Assembly (NCBI RefSeq): GCF_001050015.1
Contig: NZ_CVTB01000258.1
Coordinates: forward strand, 62,001-126,000
Direction: 5' to 3'
DNA from: Mycolicibacterium malmesburyense
GTDB taxonomy: Bacteria > Actinomycetota > Actinomycetes > Mycobacteriales > Mycobacteriaceae
Length of the DNA: 64,000 nt
Shown: positions 1 to 7,373 of the stretch, piece after piece
Layout of the letters: every line of letters starts with the position of its first letter
Position numbering within the stretch: the stretch's first letter is position 1
Translations under genes and position numbers: made by a program
Notes under the pieces: generated by a model
What the model saw: only the letters and a program-made list of their open reading frames with translations
Database searches by the model: none
What the model was told of the DNA's origin: nothing

Positions 1-441
1 CGCGAGTGGTTCCACAGCGGTCGCGCGAAGTACAGCGTGGCCGGCCCGGGTGCCGATGAGTTCGAGGGCACGTTGGAGTTGGGTTATCAGATCGGCTTCC
101 CGTGGTCGCTGGGTGTGGGGATCAACTTCAGCTACACCACCCCCAACATCCTGCTCGACCAGGCGCCGCCGAGCCTTGACCCGGAAGCGGGCTTCCTCAC
201 CACTCCGAACCTGTTCCCGGGTGTGTCGATCAGCGCTGATCTCGGCAATGGTCCGGGCATTCAGGAGGTCGCGACGTTCTCGGTGGATGTGGCCGGTGCC
301 AATGGTGGTGTGGCGGTGTCCAATGCGCACGGCACGGTGACCGGTGCGGCCGGTGGTGTGTTGTTGCGTCCGTTCGCGCGGCTGATCTCCTCGGCCGGTG
401 ACAGCGTCACCACCTACGGCGAACCGTGGAACATGAACTGA
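1..441 (+). CDS. MspA-family outer-membrane porin, 3' part only
   Basis: The first 146 codons visible are the C-terminal part of an MspA-type porin, the octameric beta-barrel that lets small hydrophilic solutes cross the mycomembrane. The frame is open from base 1, so the signal peptide and N-terminal half lie outside the window. Recognisable blocks are WFHSGRAKY near the start, GADEFEGTLELGYQIGFPW, SADLGNGPGIQEVATFSVDV, and the terminal YGEPWNMN typical of MspA proteins. The loop after SYTTPNILLDQ (about residues 46-62) is unlike the MspA sequence I remember and is probably a paralog or species difference. MspA porins are characteristic of fast-growing mycobacteria and absent from M. tuberculosis. 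A strong hairpin follows the stop. Confidence 0.93.
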   Translation, partial: REWFHSGRAKYSVAGPGADEFEGTLELGYQIGFPWSLGVGINFSYTTPNILLDQAPPSLDPEAGFLTTPNLFPGVSISADLGNGPGIQEVATFSVDVAGANGGVAVSNAHGTVTGAAGGVLLRPFARLISSAGDSVTTYGEPWNMN

Positions 442-463
442 CACACGCTCTCCCGAGCAACAG

Positions 464-493
464 AACAGCCCCCGGAAACCTCCGGGGGCTGTT
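464..493. terminator. Intrinsic-type hairpin between convergent porin and mscL genes
   Basis: A perfect 13-bp stem (AACAGCCCCCGGA paired with TCCGGGGGCTGTT) closes on an AACC tetraloop 22 bases after the porin stop and 8 bases before the mscL stop codon. No strong U-tract follows, as is usual in mycobacteria. It can serve both convergent genes. Confidence 0.85.
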
Positions 494-501
494 CCGTTCT
501 C

Positions 502-960
502 TCAGGACTTGTCGGCGCTGGTCGTCTTCGCGGTGTCGGGATCGGGGCCGGTTCCGGGCCCGGCGCTGTGCGCCCCCGAGGACCCATTGGTCTCGGCGAG
601 GATGTTGCGGATCTCGGTGAGCAGGGTCAACTCGGTGTCCTGGGCCTGCTCGACCTCACCCTTCTTGCGCAAGCGGTTGTACGGCATGACGACGAGGAAA
701 TACACCACGGCCGCAACCAGGATGAAATTGATCGCTGCCGACAGGAGGACGTTCAAGTCGATCGACTCGCCGCCGCCGATGCCGATACGCAGAATGCCGT
801 AGTCGGATTCCCCGCCCGCGCCGATACGGTTGATCAGCGGTTGGATGATGCTGTCGGTGAACTTGGTGACCAGCCCGGTAAATGCTGTGCCGATGACCAC
901 CGCGACCGCGAGGTCGACGATATTGCCTCTGGCGAGGAACTCTTTGAAGCCTTTCAACAT
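502..960 (-). CDS. mscL: Large-conductance mechanosensitive channel MscL
   Basis: 152-aa MscL, a pentameric inner-membrane channel that opens under membrane tension to release solutes on hypo-osmotic shock. The N-terminal amphipathic helix [13 protein letters not shown] leads into TM1 (about 14-32, with the pore-lining VAVVIGTAF glycine/alanine stretch). A periplasmic loop rich in Gly follows, then TM2 (about 71-91) and the cytoplasmic helix with the basic [10 protein letters not shown] cluster. The last 35 residues are a low-complexity Gly/Ser/Pro tail. Length fits the family (about 150 aa). It lies downstream of the SAF-domain gene on the same strand with a 91-base gap. Confidence 0.96.
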   Translation of the reverse strand: MLKGFKEFLARGNIVDLAVAVVIGTAFTGLVTKFTDSIIQPLINRIGAGGESDYGILRIGIGGGESIDLNVLLSAAINFILVAAVVYFLVVMPYNRLRKKGEVEQAQDTELTLLTEIRNILAETNGSSGAHSAGPGTGPDPDTAKTTSADKS

Positions 961-1051
961 GTGTCTCGGATCCTCCCTGCCGTGGTGTGCGCTCGACAGT
1001 TACCGACGTTAGCTGCGTTGCCGCCGCAGAGGAGCGGAATACCCGAAGGCA

Positions 1052-1702
1052 TCAGTGCAGCGTGAGCGTCACCGTCTGCACCAGCGTTGCGGCCGCTACC
1101 TCGTTGGCGGCGTGAGCGGGCAGCGCCACCAGGACCACCCGACCGGCGCCGGCACCTGTCCCCGAGGGCTTTTCGGACACCAGCACGACGATGGCGTCCG
1201 TCGCCACGACCCGCGGGCGGGTGTCGGCTTCTTCGCCTGCCGCCAGCACGTCGACCACGTCGCCCGGGCGGATGAGGTCAAGCACCGCGGTCTCGTCGAG
1301 CGACAGCGGAACGATGCGCGCCGCCGGGCCCACCGCCGCTTCGGCGAGCCTCGGCGTCAGTAGGCGCACGTCGGTGAGTGCTTCGCCGCGGCGGACGGGA
1401 CCGGTCAGCGTTGCGCCGACAACAGCGGCGACGTCGGACTGAATACCATCGGGAAGTGTTGCGGCGCTGAGCCTTTCAATGCGCACATCGCCGGCGTTCA
1501 GCTGGCTTCCCGGGCTGAGATCCCGCGCGGCGACGACGGCGTCGACCCGCTCGTCATCGGGGTCGGGGCGCAGGGCCGCGACGGCGGCGAGGACCACCAG
1601 GCCGCCCGCGGCGACCCGACGGGCCAGGACCGTGCGCGTCCAGTCCGGTCGCAAGATCTCGGTGAGCCGATGAAGTGGTGACGGGTCGAGCGATTCCCCC
1701 AT
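1052..1702 (-). CDS. SAF-domain membrane-anchored protein (CpaB/RcpC-like, Rv0990c-type)
   Basis: 216 aa. The N-terminus is followed by one hydrophobic segment (about 30-44, AAGGLVVLAAVAAL). A SAF-like region begins at about residue 53 (VDAVVAARDLSPGSQLNAGDVRIE), then RRGEALTDVRLL and a C-terminal beta-rich part with RPGDVVDVLA. SAF domains of this kind occur in CpaB/RcpC pilus-assembly proteins, but no other pilus genes are near, so the role is unknown. It matches M. tuberculosis Rv0990c in position and sequence as I remember it. It sits 72 bases downstream of the ruc-like gene on the same strand and is probably cotranscribed with it, so it may also be heat-shock controlled. Confidence 0.8.
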   Translation of the reverse strand: MGESLDPSPLHRLTEILRPDWTRTVLARRVAAGGLVVLAAVAALRPDPDDERVDAVVAARDLSPGSQLNAGDVRIERLSAATLPDGIQSDVAAVVGATLTGPVRRGEALTDVRLLTPRLAEAAVGPAARIVPLSLDETAVLDLIRPGDVVDVLAAGEEADTRPRVVATDAIVVLVSEKPSGTGAGAGRVVLVALPAHAANEVAAATLVQTVTLTLH

Positions 1703-1774
1703 GCGGCCAAGTTAGGCAGCGCGGTGGGGCGATGGGCGAGTTAGTGACCCGCCTGTGGATAACTCAGAAAATTG

Positions 1775-2104
1775 TCAGCTGGAAGCTGCGGTCGCCGCCG
1801 GGCTCGACGAGCTCGAACCGGAGTCGCTCGAAGCGCTCGACTTCTCGGACGACGACTTGTCGGAGGACGACTTCTCGGCCGGGGCGCTCGACCCGTTGCT
1901 GGAACCGTTCGACGAGCTCTTGCCGGATTCACGGCTGTCGGTGCGGTAGAAGCCACTGCCCTTGAACACCACACCCACGTTCCCGAACAGCTTGCGCAAG
2001 CGACCGTTGCACTTCTTGCATGTGGTCAGCGACGCGTCACTGAACGACTGAATCGCGTCGAACTTGTCGCCGCACTCGGTGCACGCATAGGAATACGTAG
2101 GCAC
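1775..2104 (-). CDS. ruc: FmdB/Ruc-type zinc protein with disordered Ser-rich tail
   Basis: 109 aa. The N-terminal zinc-ribbon starts MPTYSYACTECG and carries two cysteine pairs, C8/C11 and C29/C32, able to bind one Zn. After about residue 55 the protein is Ser/Lys/Ala-rich low complexity (SSSDKSSSEKSSASS) and predicted disordered. M. tuberculosis Rv0991c, at the same position, was described as Ruc, a redox-regulated chaperone activated when oxidation of the cysteines releases zinc. The conserved cysteines and disordered tail here fit that mechanism. A CIRCE-like inverted repeat lies 28-54 bases upstream of the ATG, pointing to HrcA control. It is followed by the SAF-domain gene. Confidence 0.87.
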   Translation of the reverse strand: MPTYSYACTECGDKFDAIQSFSDASLTTCKKCNGRLRKLFGNVGVVFKGSGFYRTDSRESGKSSSNGSSNGSSAPAEKSSSDKSSSEKSSASSDSGSSSSSPAATAASS

Positions 2105-2131
2105 GGGGCCCCTCCCTGGTGGTCAGATCTG

Positions 2132-2158
2132 TTAGCACTCTACCGACTCAAGTGCTAG
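2132..2158 (-). promoter_or_regulatory. CIRCE-like HrcA operator upstream of ruc
   Basis: TTAGCACTC, nine bases, then AAGTGCTAG. The CIRCE consensus is TTAGCACTC-N9-GAGTGCTAA: the left arm matches 9/9 and the right arm 7/9, with exact N9 spacing. It lies between the start of the ruc-like gene and the stop of the cyclo-ligase gene, positioned to control ruc and the SAF gene. Confidence 0.88.
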
Positions 2159-2163
2159 AACCG

Positions 2164-2778
2164 CTACGTGGCGTGCGTCATTCCCGCTCCGGCCGCCGGG
2201 CCGAGGTCCACCAGCCCGCGTTGTGGTGTCAGCGCATGGGTCATCGACACGTCGTGCGGTTCGGCGGGCAGCCGGTCGACCAGCTCGTCGTCGCGGACCA
2301 CCGCAACCAGTCGGGCCGACCGTGACACCGACCGCAGCGACCGGTCGTAGAACCCAGCACCTCGGCCCAGCCTCACGCCGCTCCGATCGACCGCCAGCGC
2401 GGGTATCAGCAGCGAGGTGGCAACCGCGATGGTTTCGGGGACCAACCACGGCTCCTTGGGCTCGCGGAGTCCGAAGCGCCCCTCCACCAATTCGCCGGGC
2501 CGGTACTCGCCCCACCGCAGTGGTTGCGGGATGCCGGCGGTGTCGTACCTGGCCACCGGAAGCAGCACCCGCACTCCGCGCCGGTGAAGCGAGTCGATCA
2601 GCTCGATGGAACCGGGCTCGGAGCCGACGGGCACGTAGGCGCAGACGGTTTCGTCGGGCTTGATGAACGTCGTCGAATGGCGGGTCAACGCGTGCGCCTC
2701 GGCGTCGTGTTCGTGCGCGGGGAGAGCCCGGCGCGCCGCCAGAATCGTGGCCCGTAGCTCCGCCTTCGCCGCGCTCAC
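2164..2778 (-). CDS. 5-formyltetrahydrofolate cyclo-ligase
   Basis: 204 aa from the GTG at 2778. The frame stays open far upstream, but that part is antisense to galU and moeA; homology begins at VSAAKAELRATILAARR. The enzyme (5,10-methenyl-THF synthetase) converts 5-formyl-THF to 5,10-methenyl-THF with ATP, the only known route to recycle folinate. Visible motifs are the N-terminal K/R-rich helix, YVPVGSEPGS (about 48-57) and the substrate/phosphate loop GRGAGFYDR (138-146). The C-terminus, after ALTPQRG, is Ala/Gly-rich. It corresponds to Rv0992c and is transcribed away from galU, with a 90-base divergent spacer. Confidence 0.9.
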   Translation of the reverse strand: MSAAKAELRATILAARRALPAHEHDAEAHALTRHSTTFIKPDETVCAYVPVGSEPGSIELIDSLHRRGVRVLLPVARYDTAGIPQPLRWGEYRPGELVEGRFGLREPKEPWLVPETIAVATSLLIPALAVDRSGVRLGRGAGFYDRSLRSVSRSARLVAVVRDDELVDRLPAEPHDVSMTHALTPQRGLVDLGPAAGAGMTHAT

Positions 2779-2868
2779 GTCATCTTCCCCAATCGGCTTC
2801 GAACATGCCCGGCTGGCCGGCCTGAACCTGCCACCCCGAACCTCCCCATGGACGTTAATGTGTGAACG

Positions 2869-3780
2869 ATGACACGGCCTTTGGTCTCGATCCCCCATAC
2901 GGCGGTGGTCCCTGCAGCGGGCCTGGGCACGCGCTTCCTGCCTGCCACCAAGACGGTCCCCAAGGAACTGCTGCCCGTCGTCGACACACCCGGCATCGAG
3001 CTCGTCGCCGCGGAGGCGGCCGAAGCCGGCGCGGAACGTCTGATCATCATCACGTCCGAGGGCAAGGACGGAGTCGTCGCGCACTTCGTCGAGGACCTCG
3101 TGCTCGAGGGCACGCTGGAGGAGCGCGGCAAGAAGTCGATGCTCGAGAAGGTGCGTCGCGCTCCGGCCCTCATCAAGGTCGAGTCGGTGGTGCAGGCCGA
3201 GCCGCTCGGCCTCGGCCACGCGGTCAGCTGCGTGGAGCCGAAGCTGCAACCCGATGAGGACGCGATCGCGGTGCTCCTGCCCGACGACCTCGTGTTGCCG
3301 ACCGGCGTGCTGGAGACGATGTCGAAGGTGCGGGCCAAGCGCGGCGGTTCGGTGCTGTGCGCGATCGAGGTGCCGCGCGAGGAGATCAGCGCCTACGGCG
3401 TCTTCGACGTCGAGCCGGTCTCCGATACCAACAACCCGAACGTGATGCGCGTGAAAGGTATGTACGAGAAGCCGAAGGCCGAGGACGCCCCGTCGCCCTA
3501 CGCCGCGGCCGGCCGGTACGTGCTCGACCGGGCCATCTTCGATGCGCTGCGGCGGGTTCCACGCGGCGCCGGCGGCGAGATCCAGCTGACGGATGCCGTC
3601 GCGCTGCTCATCAACGAGGGCCATCCCGTCCACGTCGTCGTCCACCGCGGCTCTCGACACGACCTCGGAAATCCCGGAGGCTACCTCAAGGCTGCGGTTG
3701 ACTTTGCGTTGCAACGCGATGACTACGGGCCGGAACTCCGGCGGTGGTTGGTGGAGCGATTGGGGCTGATCGACTGCTGA
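2869..3780 (+). CDS. galU: UTP--glucose-1-phosphate uridylyltransferase
   Basis: 303 aa. Makes UDP-glucose from UTP and glucose-1-phosphate, feeding trehalose, galactan and polysaccharide synthesis. The nucleotidyltransferase signature AAGLGTRFLPATKTVPKELL spans about residues 16-35 and includes the catalytic Arg and Lys. Further typical GalU blocks are LPDDLVL, YEKP, SPYAAAGRYVL and GGEIQLTDA. Length is typical. It opens the conserved galU - moeA/glp - rimJ - membrane-protein cluster; the next gene starts 27 bases after the stop. Confidence 0.96.
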   Translation: MTRPLVSIPHTAVVPAAGLGTRFLPATKTVPKELLPVVDTPGIELVAAEAAEAGAERLIIITSEGKDGVVAHFVEDLVLEGTLEERGKKSMLEKVRRAPALIKVESVVQAEPLGLGHAVSCVEPKLQPDEDAIAVLLPDDLVLPTGVLETMSKVRAKRGGSVLCAIEVPREEISAYGVFDVEPVSDTNNPNVMRVKGMYEKPKAEDAPSPYAAAGRYVLDRAIFDALRRVPRGAGGEIQLTDAVALLINEGHPVHVVVHRGSRHDLGNPGGYLKAAVDFALQRDDYGPELRRWLVERLGLIDC

Positions 3781-3807
3781 GAGCCCCGACGCATAGATAG
3801 GGGTGCA

Positions 3808-5064
3808 GTGCGTTCGGTCGAGGAACAGCAGGCACGAGTTGCGGCTGCGGCGGTTGCGCCGCGCCCGGTTCGGGTGGCGATTGCCGAAGCGCAGGGGTTG
3901 ATGTGCGCCGAGGAGGTGGTCACCGAGCGTCCGCTGCCTGGTTTCGATCAGGCCGCGATCGACGGATACGCGGTGCGCAGCGTGGACGTGCTCGGTGTCG
4001 GCGACGACGGTGACGGGGAAGAGGCGTCGGACGGCGACGTGAGCCTGCCGGTGATGGGCGTGATCGAGGCGGGCGCTCGCACACCCAGCCGGTTGCAGCC
4101 GCGGCAGGCCGCGCGGGTGCAGACCGGCGCTCCGATGCCGACGCTCGCGGACGCGGTGCTTCCACTGCGCTGGACCGACGGCGGCGATGCGCGGGTGAAG
4201 GTGTTGCGTGGCGTCCGGTCGGGTGCCTACGTGCGTCGCACCGGCGACGACGTTCAGCCCGGCGATGTCGCGGTGCGGGCGGGCACGATCATCGGCGCGG
4301 CGCAGGTCGGTCTGCTGGCGGCCGTCGGCAGGGAGCGGGTTCTGGTGCATCCGCGGCCGCGGCTGTCGGTGATGTGTGTGGGCGGTGAGCTCGTCGACAT
4401 CTCCCGCACCCCCGGCAACGGGCAGGTCTACGACGTGAACTCCTACGCGCTGGCCGCCGCCGGCCGAGATGCGGGAGCCGAGGTGAACCGGGTCGGCATC
4501 GTCGACACCGACCCGAAGAAGCTCCGCGAAGTGGTCGAGGGCCAGCTCAATCGCGCCGAGGTCGTCGTCATCGCCGGTGCGGTGGGCGGGGCGGCCGCGG
4601 AGGGCGTCCGCGCCGTGCTCTCCGAGTTGGGGGAGATGGAGGTGACCCGCATCGCCATGCACCCCGGCTCGGTGCAGGGCTTCGGACAGCTCGGCCGCGA
4701 GGGCGTGCCGGTGTTCCTGTTGCCCGCCAACCCGGTCAGCGCGCTGGTGGTGTTCGAGGTCATGGTGCGTCCGCTGATCCGCCTGTCACTGGGCAAGCGC
4801 CAGGCACACCGCCGCATCGTGCAGGCCCGCGCGCTGTCACCGATCGAGTCGGTCGCGGGCCGGACGGGATACCTGCGCGGTCAACTCATGCGGGACCAGG
4901 ACACGGGCGAGTACCTCGTCCAGGCGCTCGGCGGAGCGCCCGGCGCGTCGCACCTGCTCGCGACACTGGCCGAAGCGAACTGCCTGGTGATCGTGCCCCC
5001 CGAGGCCGAACAGGTCCGTACCGGCGAGATCGTCGACGTCGCATTCCTGGCACAACGCGGCTGA
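3808..5064 (+). CDS. moeA: MoeA/gephyrin-like protein, probable cell-division factor Glp
   Basis: 418 aa from a GTG. The MoeA domain order is present: DGYAV at 52, QTGAP at 105-109, YVRRTGDD at 141-148, a MoaB-like domain (about 175-320) and a C-terminal beta domain. Molybdenum-insertion motifs are altered. The canonical SGGvSvG..D loop reads AGAVGGAAAEG (246-256) without the acidic residue; PGKP reads HPGSV (275-279); LPGNP reads LPANP (295-299). In corynebacteria the gene at this position encodes Glp, a gephyrin-like protein that binds FtsZ and the membrane receptor GlpR. The same neighbour order here (galU, this gene, rimJ, membrane protein) supports that role over true MoeA activity. The Rv0994 ortholog is annotated moeA1. 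Confidence 0.85.
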   Translation: MRSVEEQQARVAAAAVAPRPVRVAIAEAQGLMCAEEVVTERPLPGFDQAAIDGYAVRSVDVLGVGDDGDGEEASDGDVSLPVMGVIEAGARTPSRLQPRQAARVQTGAPMPTLADAVLPLRWTDGGDARVKVLRGVRSGAYVRRTGDDVQPGDVAVRAGTIIGAAQVGLLAAVGRERVLVHPRPRLSVMCVGGELVDISRTPGNGQVYDVNSYALAAAGRDAGAEVNRVGIVDTDPKKLREVVEGQLNRAEVVVIAGAVGGAAAEGVRAVLSELGEMEVTRIAMHPGSVQGFGQLGREGVPVFLLPANPVSALVVFEVMVRPLIRLSLGKRQAHRRIVQARALSPIESVAGRTGYLRGQLMRDQDTGEYLVQALGGAPGASHLLATLAEANCLVIVPPEAEQVRTGEIVDVAFLAQRG

Positions 5065-5081
5065 TCCGCGCCGGTGTCGAC

Positions 5082-5735
5082 GTGAACCTGTGGCGGTCGA
5101 GTTCGGTACACCCGGGTTGGCCGATGTCCGCCGGTCCGCTGCGGGTGCCCGCCGGTGAGGTGCGGTTGCGTCCCATCCGGCTGCGCGACGGTGCGCAGTG
5201 GAGCCGCATCAGGCTCGCCGACCGTGCCCACCTCGAGCCGTGGGAACCGGCTGCCGGTGTGGACTGGGAGACGCGACACGCGATCACGTCGTGGCCGTCG
5301 GTGTGTTCGGGGCTGCGGTCCGAGGCCCGCAAGGGCCGCATGGTGCCCTTCGTGATCGAGTTGGATGACCAGTTCTGCGGCCAGCTCACGATCGGCAACA
5401 TCACCCATGGGGCGCTGCGCTCGGCGTGGATCGGGTACTGGGTGGCCAAGTCGGTCAACGGCGGGGGCGTCGCGACCGCAGCCCTCGCCCTGGGCGTGGA
5501 CCATTGTTTCGGGCCGCTCCGACTGCATCGGGTCGAGGCGACCGTGCGGCCCGAAAACGCAGCCAGCCGTGCGGTTTTGACCAAGGTCGGTTTTCGTGAG
5601 GAGGGGCTGCTGCGCCGGTATCTCGACGTCGACGGCGCCTGGCGCGATCACCTCCTGGTGGCCGTCACCGTCGAGGAGCTCACCGCATCGGCGGCGGCCG
5701 CGCTGGTGCGGCAAGGACGCGCCGAGTGGGCTTAG
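5082..5735 (+). CDS. rimJ: RimJ/RimL-family GNAT N-acetyltransferase
   Basis: 217 aa from the GTG at 5082, 17 bases after moeA. It has the GNAT fold of RimJ/RimL type: VRLRPIRLRDGAQW at the N-terminus, the long central strand FVIELDDQFCGQLTIGNI, the acetyl-CoA-binding segment NGGGVATAALALG, and the signature LHRVEATVRPENAASRAVLTKVGFREEG near residue 170. RimJ-type enzymes acetylate protein N-termini such as ribosomal S5, but the substrate cannot be read from sequence. An in-frame ATG 14 codons in (MSAGPLRVP) is an alternative start. The gene is part of the conserved cluster with glp and glpR. Confidence 0.88.
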   Translation: MNLWRSSSVHPGWPMSAGPLRVPAGEVRLRPIRLRDGAQWSRIRLADRAHLEPWEPAAGVDWETRHAITSWPSVCSGLRSEARKGRMVPFVIELDDQFCGQLTIGNITHGALRSAWIGYWVAKSVNGGGVATAALALGVDHCFGPLRLHRVEATVRPENAASRAVLTKVGFREEGLLRRYLDVDGAWRDHLLVAVTVEELTASAAAALVRQGRAEWA

Positions 5736-5830
5736 CGCGACCGCTCCTCGCGAGACGTACCGCAGGGCTGTGCGGGTCAGCAAAACCGCGATCCTGGTGT
5801 TGATCGCGCGGGGCCCTGGACACGCCCGCT

Positions 5831-5854
5831 GTTACAAAAGTGACATTTGTGACT
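5831..5854 (+). promoter_or_regulatory. Three GTNACA direct repeats, 9-base period (MtrA-like?)
   Basis: GTTACA at 5831, GTGACA at 5840 and GTGACT at 5849 repeat at exactly 9-base steps in the 225-base spacer before the GlpR-like gene. GTNAC direct repeats resemble binding sites of the response regulator MtrA, which controls division and cell-wall genes. The factor assignment is inference. Confidence 0.45.
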
Positions 5855-5874
5855 GTTGGTGCTTGTCAGCAGCG

Positions 5875-5892
5875 AATTACAGGTGTGTAATT
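5875..5892. promoter_or_regulatory. Perfect 7-bp inverted repeat AATTACA-GGTG-TGTAATT
   Basis: A perfect AT-rich inverted repeat lies 69 bases upstream of the GlpR-like start. AT-rich dyads are rare in this high-GC sequence, so it is a candidate operator, or a small hairpin in the leader. Confidence 0.45.
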
Positions 5893-5960
5893 GTCTCGGC
5901 GCGCCGCCCACGGATGCGCAGGTCACAGACCTAGCCTTTACGGGGAAAGGAGCAGGCGAC

Positions 5961-6962
5961 ATGCCAAGCATCCCCCAGTCCCTTCTGTGGATATCTCTCG
6001 TCGTCCTCTGGCTTTTCGTGCTCGTGCCGATGCTGATCAGCAAGCGCGACACCGTGCGGCGGACCAGTGATGTCGCGTTGGCGACGCGCGTGCTCAACAG
6101 CGGTCGTAACACGCGGTTGTTGAAACGGCGCGGACCAGCGGCGGGCCACGCCAGCGATCCCGATTGGCGCCCCGCCGAAGAGGACCTCGATGACGAGACA
6201 CAACCCGAACCCGTTGGCCGCGCGGTGGTGCGCGCCGCCGCGGTCGGCGTTGCGGACAAGGCGGAACCCGACTATCTCGACGTCGATGTCATCGACGAGG
6301 ACGCGGACGCGCTGCCCGTTGGCGAGTCCGATCGACGGGAAGCCGAAAACGAAGAGCTCACACTGCAATTCGACGAGACGGACGAGGAGGCTGACGAGGC
6401 CGTCGCCGAGGAGCAGGCCCCCGAACCCGAGCCCGAAGAAGACGACGACGACGAGTACGAGACGGTCGACGATTCGTCCGGCCTCGAGGCGCCGTCGGAA
6501 GCCGATTTGCGAATGGCCGACTCGTTGTCCGAAGCGCGCCGTCGCCGCTACGAGTCCAAGACCGCGACCGCGGTGAGCGAGCGCAAGTACAGGTTCCGCA
6601 AGCGGATGCTGACGGCGCTCGGCGTGCTGCTGGTGGTGTCGGCCGCCGCGGCGTACACGCTGAGCCCGACGCTGTGGTGGGCGTGCGGCGCAGTCGGCGG
6701 CTTCACCGTGATGTATCTGGGTTATCTGCGGCGCCAGACGCGCATCGAGGAGCGACTGCGTCGGAGGCGGGCCCAGCGCATCGCCCGCTCAAGGCTCGGC
6801 GTGGAGAACACCGATGACCGCGAGTTCGACGTGGTGCCTGCCCGCTTGCGGCGCCCGGGCTCGGTCGTCCTGGAGATCGACGACGAAGATCCGATCTTCG
6901 AGCATCTGGACTACGCGCCGTTCGCGCGGCACTTCGACCTGCCGCGGGCCGCGGGCCAGTAA
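5961..6962 (+). CDS. GlpR/SepX-like membrane protein of the division locus
   Basis: 333 aa from the ATG at 5961, which follows GGAAAGGAGCAGGCGAC; an upstream extension of the frame is not supported. TM1 is residues 6-26 (LLWISLVVLWLFVLVPMLI). A long acidic cytoplasmic linker follows (about 70-190, runs of D/E). Two close TM segments lie at about 216-234 and 238-256, and a basic C-terminal region (RLRRRRAQRIARSRLG) ends the core. This is the layout of Rv0996, of corynebacterial GlpR (membrane receptor for the MoeA-like Glp) and of Streptomyces SepX, all encoded next to galU-moeA-rimJ. It is predicted to tether Glp/FtsZ at the septum. Three direct repeats and a 7-bp dyad sit in the upstream spacer. 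Confidence 0.82.
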   Translation: MPSIPQSLLWISLVVLWLFVLVPMLISKRDTVRRTSDVALATRVLNSGRNTRLLKRRGPAAGHASDPDWRPAEEDLDDETQPEPVGRAVVRAAAVGVADKAEPDYLDVDVIDEDADALPVGESDRREAENEELTLQFDETDEEADEAVAEEQAPEPEPEEDDDDEYETVDDSSGLEAPSEADLRMADSLSEARRRRYESKTATAVSERKYRFRKRMLTALGVLLVVSAAAAYTLSPTLWWACGAVGGFTVMYLGYLRRQTRIEERLRRRRAQRIARSRLGVENTDDREFDVVPARLRRPGSVVLEIDDEDPIFEHLDYAPFARHFDLPRAAGQ

Positions 6963-7024
6963 GGACCGGTCGTACCGCGATTTTCGGCCGTCGTCGGCGG
7001 GCTGGTAGCCTGCTACCGGTACCA

Positions 7025-7097
7025 GGGGCTATGGCGCAGTTGGTAGCGCGACTCGTTCGCATCGAGTAGGTCAGGGGTTCGATTCCCCTTAGCTCCA
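7025..7097 (+). tRNA. tRNA-Ala (anticodon CGC)
   Basis: 73-nt cloverleaf. Acceptor GGGGCTA pairs with TAGCTCC (one G-U); D-arm GCGCAGTTGGTAGCGC; anticodon stem ACTCG/CGAGT with loop TTCGCAT giving anticodon CGC, which reads GCG; T-arm GGGGTTCGATTCCCC. Discriminator is A; CCA is not encoded. An integrase remnant directly downstream shows the 3' end has served as a phage or island attachment site. Confidence 0.96.
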
Positions 7098-7102
7098 CAT
7101 CT

Positions 7103-7373
7103 AAAGCCCAGTTGATGGGCTCAGCGGGTATTAGGTATGAGCCCTTCCGAAGCTGCCCAGTCCGCAGTTGGTCCGCTGTCGTTCGAATTGCGACTAGACG
7201 GCTGGCAACGTCATCAAGGGCCTCGTCGAAGAGGTCAACGTAAACGTCAAGCGTCATCAAAGCTTTCGCGTGCCCGAGCATGCGTTGCAACGCCTTCACG
7301 TCTGGCTCCTGCGCTGATCGCCAATGAAGCCGCTGGATGTCTCAGGTCGTGGGGGTGATGGACGAGAACTCGG
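7103..7373 (-). pseudogene. Decayed tyrosine recombinase (integrase) C-terminus at tRNA-Ala
   Basis: Antisense to the strand carrying tRNA-Ala, the catalytic C-terminus of a phage-type integrase can be read in two frames. HHPHDLRHPAASLAISAGA (with the catalytic HxxR) lies at about 7304-7360. After one surplus base near 7303, VKALQRMLGHAKALMTLDVYVDLF continues from 7299 with the GH box and the nucleophile Tyr. The frameshift and the absence of recognisable N-terminal domains make it non-functional. Below the Tyr the frame runs on through the antisense of the tRNA, which is an artefact and not protein. The position beside tRNA-Ala marks an old attL-type junction. Confidence 0.8.

Noticed and set aside
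2779..4662. Very long minus-strand open frame continuing upstream of the cyclo-ligase gene
   Set aside because: It is antisense to galU and moeA; its translation is His/Arg/Asp-rich low complexity typical of a shadow frame in high-GC DNA, and homology to the cyclo-ligase begins only at the GTG at 2778.
6703..7102. Continuation of the integrase frame through the antisense of tRNA-Ala
   Set aside because: The peptide RGIEPLTYSMRTSRATN is the antisense translation of the tRNA and appears in many misannotated proteins; the integrase must end before it.
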